This document shows, one piece after another, positions 32,959 through 41,324 of a stretch of DNA of 64,000 nucleotides (position 1 is the first letter of the stretch; the number at the start of each line of letters is the position of its first letter). Below the pieces are notes generated by a model, which did no database searches, was not told the origin of the DNA, and saw nothing but the letters and a program-made list of their open reading frames with translations. The stretch lies in assembly GCA_041391665.1 (NCBI GenBank), contig JAWKNO010000002.1:1116001-1180000 (forward strand), written 5' to 3'. This stretch comes from Bacteroidia bacterium (GTDB lineage: Bacteria > Bacteroidota > Bacteroidia > J057). A program made the translations under genes and the position numbers.

Positions 32959-34221
32959 TTATAATGCGCGAATGGCTTCTACGGGTTTGAGTTTTAAGGC
33001 TTTGTATGCGGGATAAACCGCAGCAATAATTGCTGTAACCACCACCATGATCGCAATCTGGAAATAGTATTGGGATTCAAGATCTGTATAAACAATGCTG
33101 CTTATTCCCAATTGCGAAGCACTGTCTGCCATGCTGGACAAGTCTATGCCTATTTTCCCAAATAGTTTTACCAGTCCAAATCCGGATAATAGTCCGACAG
33201 GCCCGCCAACAAAAGAGAGAAACAAGGTTTCCAGCATGATCATAAAGAAAATTTTGGGTTTGTTCATCCCAATGGCCATCAGCATTCCCAGTTCGCGGGT
33301 TCTTTCCATCACCGCCATCAACATGGTATTGATGATACCAAAAAGCAGGGCAAGCAGAATAATACCGATGAAAATATACAGTGTGGTAGCAAAGGTCTCA
33401 TCCAGCAGCCGGAGATCCGGTGCGATGTCTTTCCAGTTTTCTACCAACAGATCGGTGCGTCCTTCGGGGATCGATGCCAGGAAAACAGAATCCTCTGCCA
33501 GTGCCTGATCATTGAGGATAATGGCAATTTCGTGCAATTGGCCTTCTGTGCCGGAGAGGCGGTTGAGGTCATCAAATCGTACAAATACGTTGGTTTCGTC
33601 AAATTTGGAGTTGATCGTTTTATAGACACCTGACACCTTAAAACTTCCGTATTTGGTTTCTCCGTCGGGCCCCTGGAAAGCAAGGACAATTTTCTTTCTC
33701 AGACGGTAAGCAGCAGCAGTTGCGCCCGCAGAGTCTGATTCCGATTTCCATCCGAGTTTTTCGGCCAGTTTGTCACCGATAAGTATGGGATTGTTTCCTG
33801 ACTCGTTGAAGTATTCACCTGCGACCAGTCGCTGGTCGAGGAGGGTTACAACGGATTCCCGTTCAGGAATGACGCCACTGATCTGCACTCCAAATCCCCC
33901 TTTTGTGGTGGACAACATGCCATTGGAGAGGATTCTGCCTGTGGCTGCTTTTACTTCAGGACGGGCACTGGTCTGGTTGAGTAAATTCATCCCTTCGGGG
34001 ATAAACAAACTCATTTTCCGGTCATCTTTATAGTGATTCTCGTGAATCTGTATATGGGAGGTGCGGGTTTCGATGATTTCGCGGGAACGTTCGATGTTCA
34101 TTCCCCATGAAAAAGACATCATAAACACACCGGCGATCAATCCCAGCGCGACGGCCGATATTACGACCAGGCTTCGGACCTTGTTTCGCCAGACATTCCT
34201 CCAGGCTACTTGAAAAATCAT
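32959..34221 (-). CDS. FtsX-type ABC permease 1
   Basis: 420 residues: an N-terminal helix (KVRSLVVISAVALGLIAGVFMMSF), a ~230-residue periplasmic MacB_PCD-like domain and three C-terminal helices (FIGIILLALLFGIINTMLMAVMERTRELGMLMAIGMNKPKIF...). The conserved ERTRELGMLMAIGM loop contacts the ATPase. More divergent from the other two permeases of the operon than they are from each other. Likely part of a lipoprotein- or lipid-mobilising complex. Confidence 0.9.
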   Translation of the reverse strand: MIFQVAWRNVWRNKVRSLVVISAVALGLIAGVFMMSFSWGMNIERSREIIETRTSHIQIHENHYKDDRKMSLFIPEGMNLLNQTSARPEVKAATGRILSNGMLSTTKGGFGVQISGVIPERESVVTLLDQRLVAGEYFNESGNNPILIGDKLAEKLGWKSESDSAGATAAAYRLRKKIVLAFQGPDGETKYGSFKVSGVYKTINSKFDETNVFVRFDDLNRLSGTEGQLHEIAIILNDQALAEDSVFLASIPEGRTDLLVENWKDIAPDLRLLDETFATTLYIFIGIILLALLFGIINTMLMAVMERTRELGMLMAIGMNKPKIFFMIMLETLFLSFVGGPVGLLSGFGLVKLFGKIGIDLSSMADSASQLGISSIVYTDLESQYYFQIAIMVVVTAIIAAVYPAYKALKLKPVEAIRAL

Positions 34222-34240
34222 GGTAATAATGTTAGTGTTC

Positions 34241-35455
34241 TTAAGATTTCATTGCGGTTACAGGGTCGGTTCTGATAATGCTCCACGCCGGATAAATTGA
34301 GACAAGAATAGCAAAAGCCAGAACGGTGAATACCTGCGAATAGAAAATTTGCGGTTCGATGGACATAGGCATAATAGGATCCAGACCGAATTCTGCATAA
34401 GCTTCGGCCATTTTACCTCCCATCCGGATCGGATTGAAGTAGAAATAAAAGATCAATGGGATACTGGCCATAAAGCCTGCGGCCACTCCTGCCATGGAGA
34501 TGAGAATGGATTCGACAATCACCATTCCGGCCATGATTCTTTTTTTCATGCCGATGGCCATCAGGACGCCAAATTCATGCCTTCGCTCCGAAGTCATCAT
34601 CAGCACAGTGCCAAACATGCCAAAGCCGATAATCATGTACAAAATCCCCATGACTATCCGCCCTTTGGTCTTGTCAATTTCGAGTAGCTGTGCTATCTCG
34701 GGCATCATTTCTGCCCAGTCCATGACTTCGTACTGGTTGTCCAGTTCGCCCCGGATATCCTTTGCAACTGCGGCGGCAAAAGCGGGTTTTTTGAGGTTAA
34801 TGGCAAAAGCGGTCAGCCGGTTTTCTGCGCCATACAACCTCCGGGCGGCATCGAGAGAGAGGTAGGCAAGTCGCTGGTTGAGTTCGGGGTTGCCAAAGCC
34901 GATTATGCCGGTAACGGGAAATATACCGGCAGCACTGATGCCCTGATATCCCTGGCCGATGAGGATGAGCGTATCTCCGATTCCGATTTTAAGTTTTTCG
35001 GCGAGGCCGGAGGTAACCATTACGCCCTGATCTCCTTTTTTCAGATATTTTCCTTCAGACAATTTGGAACCGAGACCGGTGAGAGAATTTTCATTCTCCG
35101 GATCGATACCCAGAATCAGACAACCTTCAGAAATATCTCCCGACGAAGCCAAGGCAAAAGATTCCAATCTTGGGGCAACTTTTGCGATCCGGGGATCATC
35201 ATTGGCAACTTTTGTGATAGCGGAAGTCTGCTCAAAAGTATTGTCCAGATTGGGTTCATCCCAGTAACCGTTTTTATGAATTTGCACATAGCCCGTATAA
35301 AAACTGACTACATTCTCAATCATTTTGACAGTGACACCCCTTTGAAGAGAACGCATCGTTGTTGAAAGAAGTACGGCGAAAAACACTGATGCCAGGGTGA
35401 TCATCGTACGGCGTTTATTGCGCCACATATTTCGCCAGGCAAGTTTGAATAACAT
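34241..35455 (-). CDS. FtsX-type ABC permease 2
   Basis: 404 residues from the ATG at 35455 (MLFKLAWRNMWRNKRRTMIT); the longer frame adds 28 non-family residues overlapping the neighbour. Same layout as the other FtsX permeases, with TSERRHEFGVLMAIGMKKR as the coupling loop and PIRMGGKMAEAYAEFG near the C-terminus. It is a close paralogue of permease 3 (shared IENVVSFYTGYVQIHKNGYWDEPNLDN-type segment, LESFALASSGDISEGCL), which indicates tandem duplication. Confidence 0.9.
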   Translation of the reverse strand: MLFKLAWRNMWRNKRRTMITLASVFFAVLLSTTMRSLQRGVTVKMIENVVSFYTGYVQIHKNGYWDEPNLDNTFEQTSAITKVANDDPRIAKVAPRLESFALASSGDISEGCLILGIDPENENSLTGLGSKLSEGKYLKKGDQGVMVTSGLAEKLKIGIGDTLILIGQGYQGISAAGIFPVTGIIGFGNPELNQRLAYLSLDAARRLYGAENRLTAFAINLKKPAFAAAVAKDIRGELDNQYEVMDWAEMMPEIAQLLEIDKTKGRIVMGILYMIIGFGMFGTVLMMTSERRHEFGVLMAIGMKKRIMAGMVIVESILISMAGVAAGFMASIPLIFYFYFNPIRMGGKMAEAYAEFGLDPIMPMSIEPQIFYSQVFTVLAFAILVSIYPAWSIIRTDPVTAMKS

Positions 35456-35469
35456 AGGAGTAAAATTAG

Positions 35470-36687
35470 TTAGGTATGCATAGCTGTTATGGGATTCAGT
35501 TTCATGATTTTCCAGGCAGGATAAATGGACACAATCCATGCAAAGAAAAAGACAACGAGTGCCTGCGTGAGGAAAATTCCGGGATCAATGGCCGTGGGGA
35601 AAAAGGCCTCAATGCCAAATTCTGCGGAAGCTTCTGCGATCTGGTCGCCCAGGTAGATCGGGTTAAAGTGAAAATAGATTACCAGCGGCAGGCTGGCCAA
35701 AGCCCCGGCGATTACGCCGATCATGGAAATGAAAATGGTTTCTATGGTAATAATGGCTGCAAGCCTGGATTTCTTCATGCCGATCGCAGTCAAAACGCCC
35801 ATTTCGTGTTGTCTTTCCGCTACCATCATTAATACCGTACCAAACATGCCAAAACCAATGATGGTGTACAATACGCCCATGGTCAGAATTCCTCCAGCCC
35901 GGTCGGCTTCAATCAGTTGGACCAGTTCCGGCATTAATTCTTTCCAGCCTAAAACTTCATATCCTTCGTCAAGGCTGGTTTTCAGGCTTTTGAGCATAGC
36001 CGGTACTTTGTGCGGATCTTCCAGTGATACTGCATAAGAAGTAAGCCGGTTTTGTGCGCCATAAAATTGCTGTGCCAGCGGCAGGGGAAGATATACGAGG
36101 CGGTTGTTGAGTTCCGGGCTGCCAAATCGCACCAATCCCACCACAGGATATTTTCCTGCTGCAGTTACCCCCTGATATCCCTGGCTGATCAAAATCAGCG
36201 TGTCGTTGACAGAAATGCCCAGTTTGTCGGCGAGTCCGGTGGAAATAATTGCCCCCTGACTTTGGATGTCGAAAAACTTTCCTTTTTTGATCATTCCAGA
36301 TAAGTGTGTGAGTTGGTCTTCGGCAGCAGGGTCTGTACCGACCACCAGGCATCCTTCTGAGATTTCGCCGGAGGAAGCCAGGGCAAAAGACTCCAGTCTG
36401 GCTACAGAATGAGCGATCAGCGGCTGGTTATCCATAACTTTTTCGAGTTCCGGAGTGATTTCAAAGCTGTTGTCCAGCGACTGGTCGTCCCAGTATCCAT
36501 CCTTATGAACCTGCGCATAACCGGTATAAAAACTCACGACATTCTCAATCATTTTTTCGTAAGAGCCTTCCTGCAGTGATCGCATAAGGATGGCCAGCAT
36601 TACGGCAAAAAATACAGAGGCAGCAGTGATCAGTGTTCTTCGCTTGTTTCGCCAGAGATTTCTCCAGGCAAGTTTGAATAGGATCAT
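35470..36687 (-). CDS. FtsX-type ABC permease 3
   Basis: 405 residues, closely paralogous to permease 2: ILFKLAWRNLWRNKRRTLITA at the start, ENVVSFYTGYAQVHKDGYWDD, LESFALASSGEISEGCLV and the loop AERQHEMGVLTAIGMKKS. The two may form a heteromeric transmembrane pair like LolC/LolE, using the LolD-like ATPase downstream. The gene starts 9 bp after the LolA-like gene's stop. Confidence 0.9.
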   Translation of the reverse strand: MILFKLAWRNLWRNKRRTLITAASVFFAVMLAILMRSLQEGSYEKMIENVVSFYTGYAQVHKDGYWDDQSLDNSFEITPELEKVMDNQPLIAHSVARLESFALASSGEISEGCLVVGTDPAAEDQLTHLSGMIKKGKFFDIQSQGAIISTGLADKLGISVNDTLILISQGYQGVTAAGKYPVVGLVRFGSPELNNRLVYLPLPLAQQFYGAQNRLTSYAVSLEDPHKVPAMLKSLKTSLDEGYEVLGWKELMPELVQLIEADRAGGILTMGVLYTIIGFGMFGTVLMMVAERQHEMGVLTAIGMKKSRLAAIITIETIFISMIGVIAGALASLPLVIYFHFNPIYLGDQIAEASAEFGIEAFFPTAIDPGIFLTQALVVFFFAWIVSIYPAWKIMKLNPITAMHT

Positions 36688-36696
36688 GAGGATAAT

Positions 36697-37452
36697 TTAT
36701 TTTAGCCGCTTCATATTTTGCACAGAGAAGAATGTTTCCGGTATGTTTTGGTCGAAAACGATATTCTGGTATTCAAGTACGGTCTTGTTACCTTTTTCCT
36801 CTACCGGGATCATTTCCAGTTTGGAAGCAAAGGTGCGTCCGCCAAAATTTTTAATACCAGAAGCCTGAAGGATATTTACGAGGTATCCGTCTTCATCAAA
36901 ATATTCAGAACGCATCATAAGGTAGTCAGTCTTATCGACGAAAGCGTGAATTTTCCCCCAGACAACGGCTACGCCTTCGTGGGGTATTGACTGGATTTTC
37001 CAGCAGGCGCGGCCCTGGATGGTAGAGTCTTTCAAAATTTTGTGGTCGTAATCGTCGATGATGGACACTTCCTGCACCAGGTCATTATTGGTAAAGTCAG
37101 AGCCCATCCAGGACTGGGACATCATAGAAGGCGGGAGTTTGATGGTTCGCTCAATAGTTGGCATCCAGTTCCAGACTTCTTTATCGCGCTTCAGGGTGGC
37201 CGTACCTTTGTCGCGGGCAGGAGCAGTTACGAGCATCATGGCATAGTCATCGCCTTTGCTCCAGCTTTTGAGCGACATAGAGCGTGTCCATTCGGGACGA
37301 ATAATCGTCATGGTGATTTCCGCCTGGGAACTCTCAATGCCCCGGCGTTTTTCTTCAGTTTTTCGGATAATATCTTTTACATCCACCTGTGCAAAAGCAG
37401 ATAAAGACATAATCAGCATCAATCCAAGCGTAAGGATATGTATTCGTTTCAT
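36697..37452 (-). CDS. LolA-like outer-membrane lipoprotein-sorting protein
   Basis: 251 residues with a signal peptide (LTLGLMLIMSLSAFAQ) and the LolA-like fold opening IIRKTEEKRRGIESSQAEITMTI, then WSKGDDYAMMLVTAPARDKGTATL and a C-terminal EYFDEDGYLVNILQASGIKNF. This family of periplasmic carriers holds acylated or hydrophobic cargo. It is the first structural gene after the TetR regulator, and three FtsX permeases, an ATPase and a barrel follow, consistent with a dedicated envelope export or lipid-trafficking route (inference). Confidence 0.85.
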   Translation of the reverse strand: MKRIHILTLGLMLIMSLSAFAQVDVKDIIRKTEEKRRGIESSQAEITMTIIRPEWTRSMSLKSWSKGDDYAMMLVTAPARDKGTATLKRDKEVWNWMPTIERTIKLPPSMMSQSWMGSDFTNNDLVQEVSIIDDYDHKILKDSTIQGRACWKIQSIPHEGVAVVWGKIHAFVDKTDYLMMRSEYFDEDGYLVNILQASGIKNFGGRTFASKLEMIPVEEKGNKTVLEYQNIVFDQNIPETFFSVQNMKRLK

Positions 37453-37468
37453 TTTGAAGTGATTAAGA

Positions 37469-38059
37469 TTAACGGTTAGTATATTTTTCTATTAAATATT
37501 TTTTAATTGTATCGGCAGGAAGGGCATCTTTTAATACACAATATTCAATCCCAACACCATCAATCATTGCGGCAAACAATAATGCTTCCTCTTTAGGATT
37601 TGGGATGCCTATCTCCACAAAAAGTGATTCAAGTATTGGCATCAGGCCGGTATATTTTCCGATGATGATTTGTTTTAAACCGGGAAAATCAGGGAAATGC
37701 TCGATCTGCAGGGCAAGGGAAGTCAGCAGCCGTGAATAATCTGCCCGTTTCACAATAAATTCAAAGCTGAGGTCTATGATATATCTTATTTTTTCCTGTG
37801 CCGTTGCCAACTGCATCATTTCATTCATATAAACATCACCTTCAGCCATCGACTCCATAACCAGGTCATTGAGCAATTGTTCTTTAGATTCAAAATAATT
37901 GTAAATCAACCCTTTGGAAACCTCTGCTTTTATCCGGATCTGGTTAATCGATGTGTTGTGGTAGCCCTGTTCTGCAAATAATTCCAGTGCAGCGTTCAGA
38001 ATCTTTTCACGACTCTGTCCGCGTATTTCCTCTAATTGTTTTTTTGTTTTTGGACTCAT
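37469..38059 (-). CDS. TetR/AcrR-family transcriptional regulator
   Basis: 196 residues. The N-terminal HTH (REKILNAALELFAEQGYHNTSINQIRIKAEVSKGLIYNYFESKEQLLNDLV) is a standard TetR_N; the rest is a ligand-binding helical domain. It lies 16 bp upstream of the LolA-like gene on the same strand, so it probably heads and autoregulates the operon. A palindromic operator lies 14 bp upstream of its start. The inducer is unknown. Confidence 0.92.
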   Translation of the reverse strand: MSPKTKKQLEEIRGQSREKILNAALELFAEQGYHNTSINQIRIKAEVSKGLIYNYFESKEQLLNDLVMESMAEGDVYMNEMMQLATAQEKIRYIIDLSFEFIVKRADYSRLLTSLALQIEHFPDFPGLKQIIIGKYTGLMPILESLFVEIGIPNPKEEALLFAAMIDGVGIEYCVLKDALPADTIKKYLIEKYTNR

Positions 38060-38072
38060 ATAAGTTTTTGAA

Positions 38073-38086
38073 TGACCGGTCGGTCA
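38073..38086. promoter_or_regulatory. TetR-type operator
   Basis: TGACCG and CGGTCA arms separated by GT, a typical palindrome for TetR-family repressors (ACCGnnCGGT core). It sits between the TetR start (38059) and the divergent lipoprotein gene (38193), so it could control both. Confidence 0.65.
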
Positions 38087-38192
38087 ATATTACGAAATAT
38101 ATTTTGTCGCGTTGGCTTTTTTTTGAAAAATTTTTGAAGATGGGGGAGAAGGGCGGTAAATTTAATGGTTGGTCGCTGTTAAGCCCCTGAAT

Positions 38193-38768
38193 ATGAAGAA
38201 TCGGTTTTTGCGGGTAATGGTTGTTTTTTTTGTGATTGCCGGATGGATGGCTTGTTTTTCCATTCGCCCTGTCGAACCTCCTTCCAGCACTGCTTCGGAT
38301 TGGGTGAGTCCGACAGACTACCTGATTTTGCTTTCCAACCTTAAAACTGCGATCAGTCAGCGGAATACTCAAAATTACCTTCGGTGTTTTAATGCAGATT
38401 CTCTTCAGTTTATCCCTTCTGCCTCATTGCTCAACGACAATGAAAGCATTTGGAAGGGTTGGTCAATCCAGGATGAGCAGACGTATTTCGACAATTTTGT
38501 AGCAGATCTTTCAGCGCCATCCGGAAATTCGCTCAATCTGACCCAGACCGATTTACAGGATGTGACCGCTGATTCTTTAAAATATGTAGGTGACTATACC
38601 CTGCATATCAATCATTCAGACACCAGCCTGACGCGCTTGTTGAAAGGGCAGATCCAACTGGTGATCAAAATAAATGATTTCAACGAATGGGAAATCCACC
38701 GTTGGACAGATATTGAAATTTACCGGGATTCCAGTTGGAGTCAGTTGAAGCTAACCTATATCCAGTAA
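38193..38768 (+). CDS. Lipoprotein with NTF2-like domain 1
   Basis: 191 residues from the ATG at 38193 (MKNRFLRVMVVFFVIAGWMACFS, lipobox Cys around 22); the longer frame adds 8 residues. The body (LLSNLKTAISQRNTQNYLRCF ... ITRWTD-like IHRWTDIEIYRDSSWSQLKLTY) looks like an NTF2/SnoaL-type fold of a small helix and curved sheet, by pattern only. Its stop overlaps the start of the similar gene that follows (TAATG). Confidence 0.55.
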   Translation: MKNRFLRVMVVFFVIAGWMACFSIRPVEPPSSTASDWVSPTDYLILLSNLKTAISQRNTQNYLRCFNADSLQFIPSASLLNDNESIWKGWSIQDEQTYFDNFVADLSAPSGNSLNLTQTDLQDVTADSLKYVGDYTLHINHSDTSLTRLLKGQIQLVIKINDFNEWEIHRWTDIEIYRDSSWSQLKLTYIQ

Positions 38769-39286
38769 TGATAAAAACCTACCCGCTACTACTGACATTG
38801 TCTGCGACAATTGTTTGCGCGTCCCTAAGTTGTAATCCGTTTGCACCGGCCTATAACCCCGAAGGACTGGCCGACATCAATATTCTGGGTGATCCTACGA
38901 ATATCGACGGTTTTTTTCGCCTGTTCAAAAATGGATACGAACTTCGCGATACGACTTTGTACGGCAGGCTTTTTTCCCGTGATTTTACCTTCTCCTATTA
39001 TGATCCCGATTTGGGACAGGATATTTCCTGGGACCGGGCGACGGAACTGATTACATCTTATAATCTGTTTCAGAGTGTATTGCAAATAAATCTGGATTGG
39101 AATTATTATACCCAGCTCGATACCACCGATACAGAAGCGCTGGTAGTCAGAAACTTTAACCTTTCGATAGAAGAAACGGAGGAAATTGTCTATTCAGGTA
39201 CAGGCCGTGCCAAGCTGAAACTACGGAGGGCCAATCCCGGAGAAGCCTGGCAAGCCTACTCGTGGTTTGATGATTCTGATTTTTAA
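38768..39286 (+). CDS. Lipoprotein with NTF2-like domain 2
   Basis: 172 residues from the ATG at 38768 (MIKTYPLLLTLSATIVCASLSC, lipobox Cys). The body (DGFFRLFKNGYELRDTTLYGRLFSRDFTFSYYD ... EAWQAYSWFDDSDF) parallels the preceding protein in length and layout, suggesting a tandem pair, although sequence identity is low. Function unknown. Translationally coupled to the upstream gene. Confidence 0.55.
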   Translation: MIKTYPLLLTLSATIVCASLSCNPFAPAYNPEGLADINILGDPTNIDGFFRLFKNGYELRDTTLYGRLFSRDFTFSYYDPDLGQDISWDRATELITSYNLFQSVLQINLDWNYYTQLDTTDTEALVVRNFNLSIEETEEIVYSGTGRAKLKLRRANPGEAWQAYSWFDDSDF

Positions 39287-39298
39287 TCTCTATATTTG
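39267..39298 (+). promoter_or_regulatory. Probable promoter of the PAP2 pair
   Basis: TTG at 39267-39269 and TATATTTG at 39291-39298 (perfect -7 box) with a 21-bp spacer. The box overlaps the end of the upstream gene and lies about 21 bp before the ATG at 39319. Confidence 0.5.
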
Positions 39299-39318
39299 GC
39301 AGGCACCGATCTTCATTT

Positions 39319-40047
39319 ATGGATCTATTTGCAAGTATTCGTCCGGCAAAATATTATTTGTTTACCTACCTGGTATTTTGGGTAGCATGTGGATTGCTGG
39401 TTGGAATTTTGGGTTATAATGGAAGTTTTCTTTTGGTCAATCAATGGCATAGTCTTCTATTGGATCGTATTATGCCCCATCTGACTCATCTGGGACATGG
39501 GATGTTTGTGGGGAGTATATTTTTGATTTTTGGAAGAAAAACCCGTCCGGAAGTGCTGATGGCCCTGGTCTTAAGTATGATTGCGATTGCCATAGCCATT
39601 GGAGCAGGGAAAATGATATTCTTCGAAGACTGGTATCGTCCGGCCCGTGTATTCAAGCTTGCCGACATACATTTTATTTCACTTGCCGCTGAAAAAAATC
39701 AATCATTCCCTTCCGGGCATAGTGCTGTTGCTGCGGCTGTTTTTTTCTTCATCAGTATCAGGTTGGGAGAAAAATCGCCCCTAAGTGGAGTATGGCTGGC
39801 GTTGATCTCTATCGTAGCATGTTATTCTCGCGTTTATATTGGCGTTCATTTTCCGGGAGATATTCTCGTCGGCAGCCTGTTGGGTATAGTGATCAGTATA
39901 GGAATTTTACAATTGGTAACCCGATATACAGGGCGTGAGGATGGAATAAAATTGCGGGGATCCCGGGTTGCTTTATTTTGGGCAATGACCGGTGGTCTAT
40001 TGTTGTTGATTGATTTGTATGTAATTGTTACCCAGAATTATCTATGA
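39319..40047 (+). CDS. PAP2-family phosphatase 1
   Basis: 242 residues with six predicted transmembrane helices. The PAP2 motifs are complete: KMIFFEDWYRPARVF (C1, K-x6-RP variant), SFPSGHSAVAAA (C2) and SRVYIGVHFPGDILVGS (C3, catalytic His). The family removes phosphate from lipid-linked substrates such as phosphatidic acid, PGP or undecaprenyl pyrophosphate. Its stop overlaps the start of a second PAP2 gene by 4 bp (ATGA). Confidence 0.88.
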   Translation: MDLFASIRPAKYYLFTYLVFWVACGLLVGILGYNGSFLLVNQWHSLLLDRIMPHLTHLGHGMFVGSIFLIFGRKTRPEVLMALVLSMIAIAIAIGAGKMIFFEDWYRPARVFKLADIHFISLAAEKNQSFPSGHSAVAAAVFFFISIRLGEKSPLSGVWLALISIVACYSRVYIGVHFPGDILVGSLLGIVISIGILQLVTRYTGREDGIKLRGSRVALFWAMTGGLLLLIDLYVIVTQNYL

Positions 40048-40622
40048 TTGGAGTGTTGGAACAGTGGGATATAGCTGCCTTTCAACTGCTGAATAGCTGG
40101 CATGCAGCCTGGCTGGATCCGGTGATGTATCTGGTGAGCACCCGCTGGGTGTGGGTTCCGGTGTATGTACTCATATTGGGGTGGTTTTTCCGTAAGGAGG
40201 GATGGAAAGGCGCGCTGTTGGTAGCGGGTTGCTGGCTATTGATGATCACATTGAGCGACCAGACCGCCTCCGGCTTACTCAAACCGCTGGTAGAGCGGTA
40301 CCGTCCCTGCAGGCCGGAATCGGGACTGGCGTTTGTTGTCCATACCGTTTATGGAGAATGTGGCGGGATCTATGGTTTTGCCTCTTCTCATGCAGCTAAT
40401 TTTTTTGCGATGGCTGTGTTTTTGAGCAGTTTGTTTCAGCGAAAACCGTTTACGATCGTTGCTTTCAGTGTAGCCATTCTGACCAGTTATAGTCGTATTT
40501 ATCTGGGGGTACATTATCCCGGAGATGTGCTTGCGGGCGCGGCGATCGGCGTATTTGCCGGATTGCTTGCCGTATTTTTTTACCACCGGATACAAAAAAA
40601 ATTCCCGCCAACCAAAGGATGA
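40044..40622 (+). CDS. PAP2-family phosphatase 2
   Basis: 192 residues. Motifs: LLKPLVERYRPCRPE (C1), GGIYGFASSHAANFF (C2, with SSHA in place of SGHS) and SRIYLGVHYPGDVLAGA (C3). C1 and C3 are intact. It follows the first PAP2 gene with a 4-bp overlap. The two differ strongly in sequence, so they probably have different lipid substrates. One could be an UppP- or LpxE-like enzyme; not decidable here. Confidence 0.88.
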   Translation: MIGVLEQWDIAAFQLLNSWHAAWLDPVMYLVSTRWVWVPVYVLILGWFFRKEGWKGALLVAGCWLLMITLSDQTASGLLKPLVERYRPCRPESGLAFVVHTVYGECGGIYGFASSHAANFFAMAVFLSSLFQRKPFTIVAFSVAILTSYSRIYLGVHYPGDVLAGAAIGVFAGLLAVFFYHRIQKKFPPTKG

Positions 40623-40670
40623 CGGGACTTCAGCAACTAACTGCTGTTAACCGGAAAGCTAAAATTTTTC

Positions 40671-41171
40671 TTACTGCACGACTTTCATTACCACGTCTTC
40701 GGTTTTCATTCTCGGACCATATAACCGGCTTGTAGATTTAAGCCGGAGATTTGCCCCTTCATTTTTCTTTCCGTTTTCTACAATCAATTCGACCAGCCGA
40801 TCCTCTGTCACGACGGCATAATGATTGATTCCATTTTCTGAATCGAGCACCCTGACCCTGTTTTTTTCCATAGTCATGAAGTCCAGGCAGGTTTTTACGA
40901 TTCGCTCTGCTTCTTTACGATCTTTGTAAAACCGGGTGTCCTCAATCGAATAGAGGACATCATCGTCAAAATAGTACACGACAGATTGTGAGGAAGAGAC
41001 ACTGTTTACCCATTCTGTGTTGAGGGTTTTGTCAACTTTTTGCGCGTAATCTCTTGAGTACAGGTATTCGCTTACCTGTTCAACGGACTGGCCGAAAGGG
41101 ATAAACATAGCATTTTGGGCAAATACAGAAGGGAGAATGGTAGAAATTATTCCAATAATAATCGCCCTCAT
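40671..41171 (-). CDS. Secreted protein of unknown function
   Basis: 166 residues from the ATG at 41171 (MRAIIIGIISTILPSVFAQNAMFI, signal peptide with cleavage after FAQ). The frame stays open much further upstream, into the antisense of pyrG, but that part is rejected. The mature part contains FGQSVEQVSEYLYSRDYAQKV and a C-terminal MKTEDVVMKVV. No family recognised. It is divergent from pyrG. Confidence 0.6.
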   Translation of the reverse strand: MRAIIIGIISTILPSVFAQNAMFIPFGQSVEQVSEYLYSRDYAQKVDKTLNTEWVNSVSSSQSVVYYFDDDVLYSIEDTRFYKDRKEAERIVKTCLDFMTMEKNRVRVLDSENGINHYAVVTEDRLVELIVENGKKNEGANLRLKSTSRLYGPRMKTEDVVMKVVQ

Positions 41172-41275
41172 GGTGTTAATAAATAAATTGCGGGTTGTGC
41201 AGCTTGTGAATACAAATATGCAGAAGAATGAATAATTTTTCTGTTGGATTTTCTCCTGATTATTACAAACAAATT

Positions 41276-41305
41276 TTCGTTTCTGAATATTGCGATATAG
41301 CTTTG
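41276..41305 (+). promoter_or_regulatory. Probable promoter of pyrG
   Basis: TAGCTTTG at 41298-41305 fits the TAnnTTTG box. A weak -33 element (TTTTCG near 41274-41279) lies 18 bp upstream. The ATG is 20 bp downstream of the box. Confidence 0.45.
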
Positions 41306-41324
41306 CGAAACCTTCTGACAAAAC

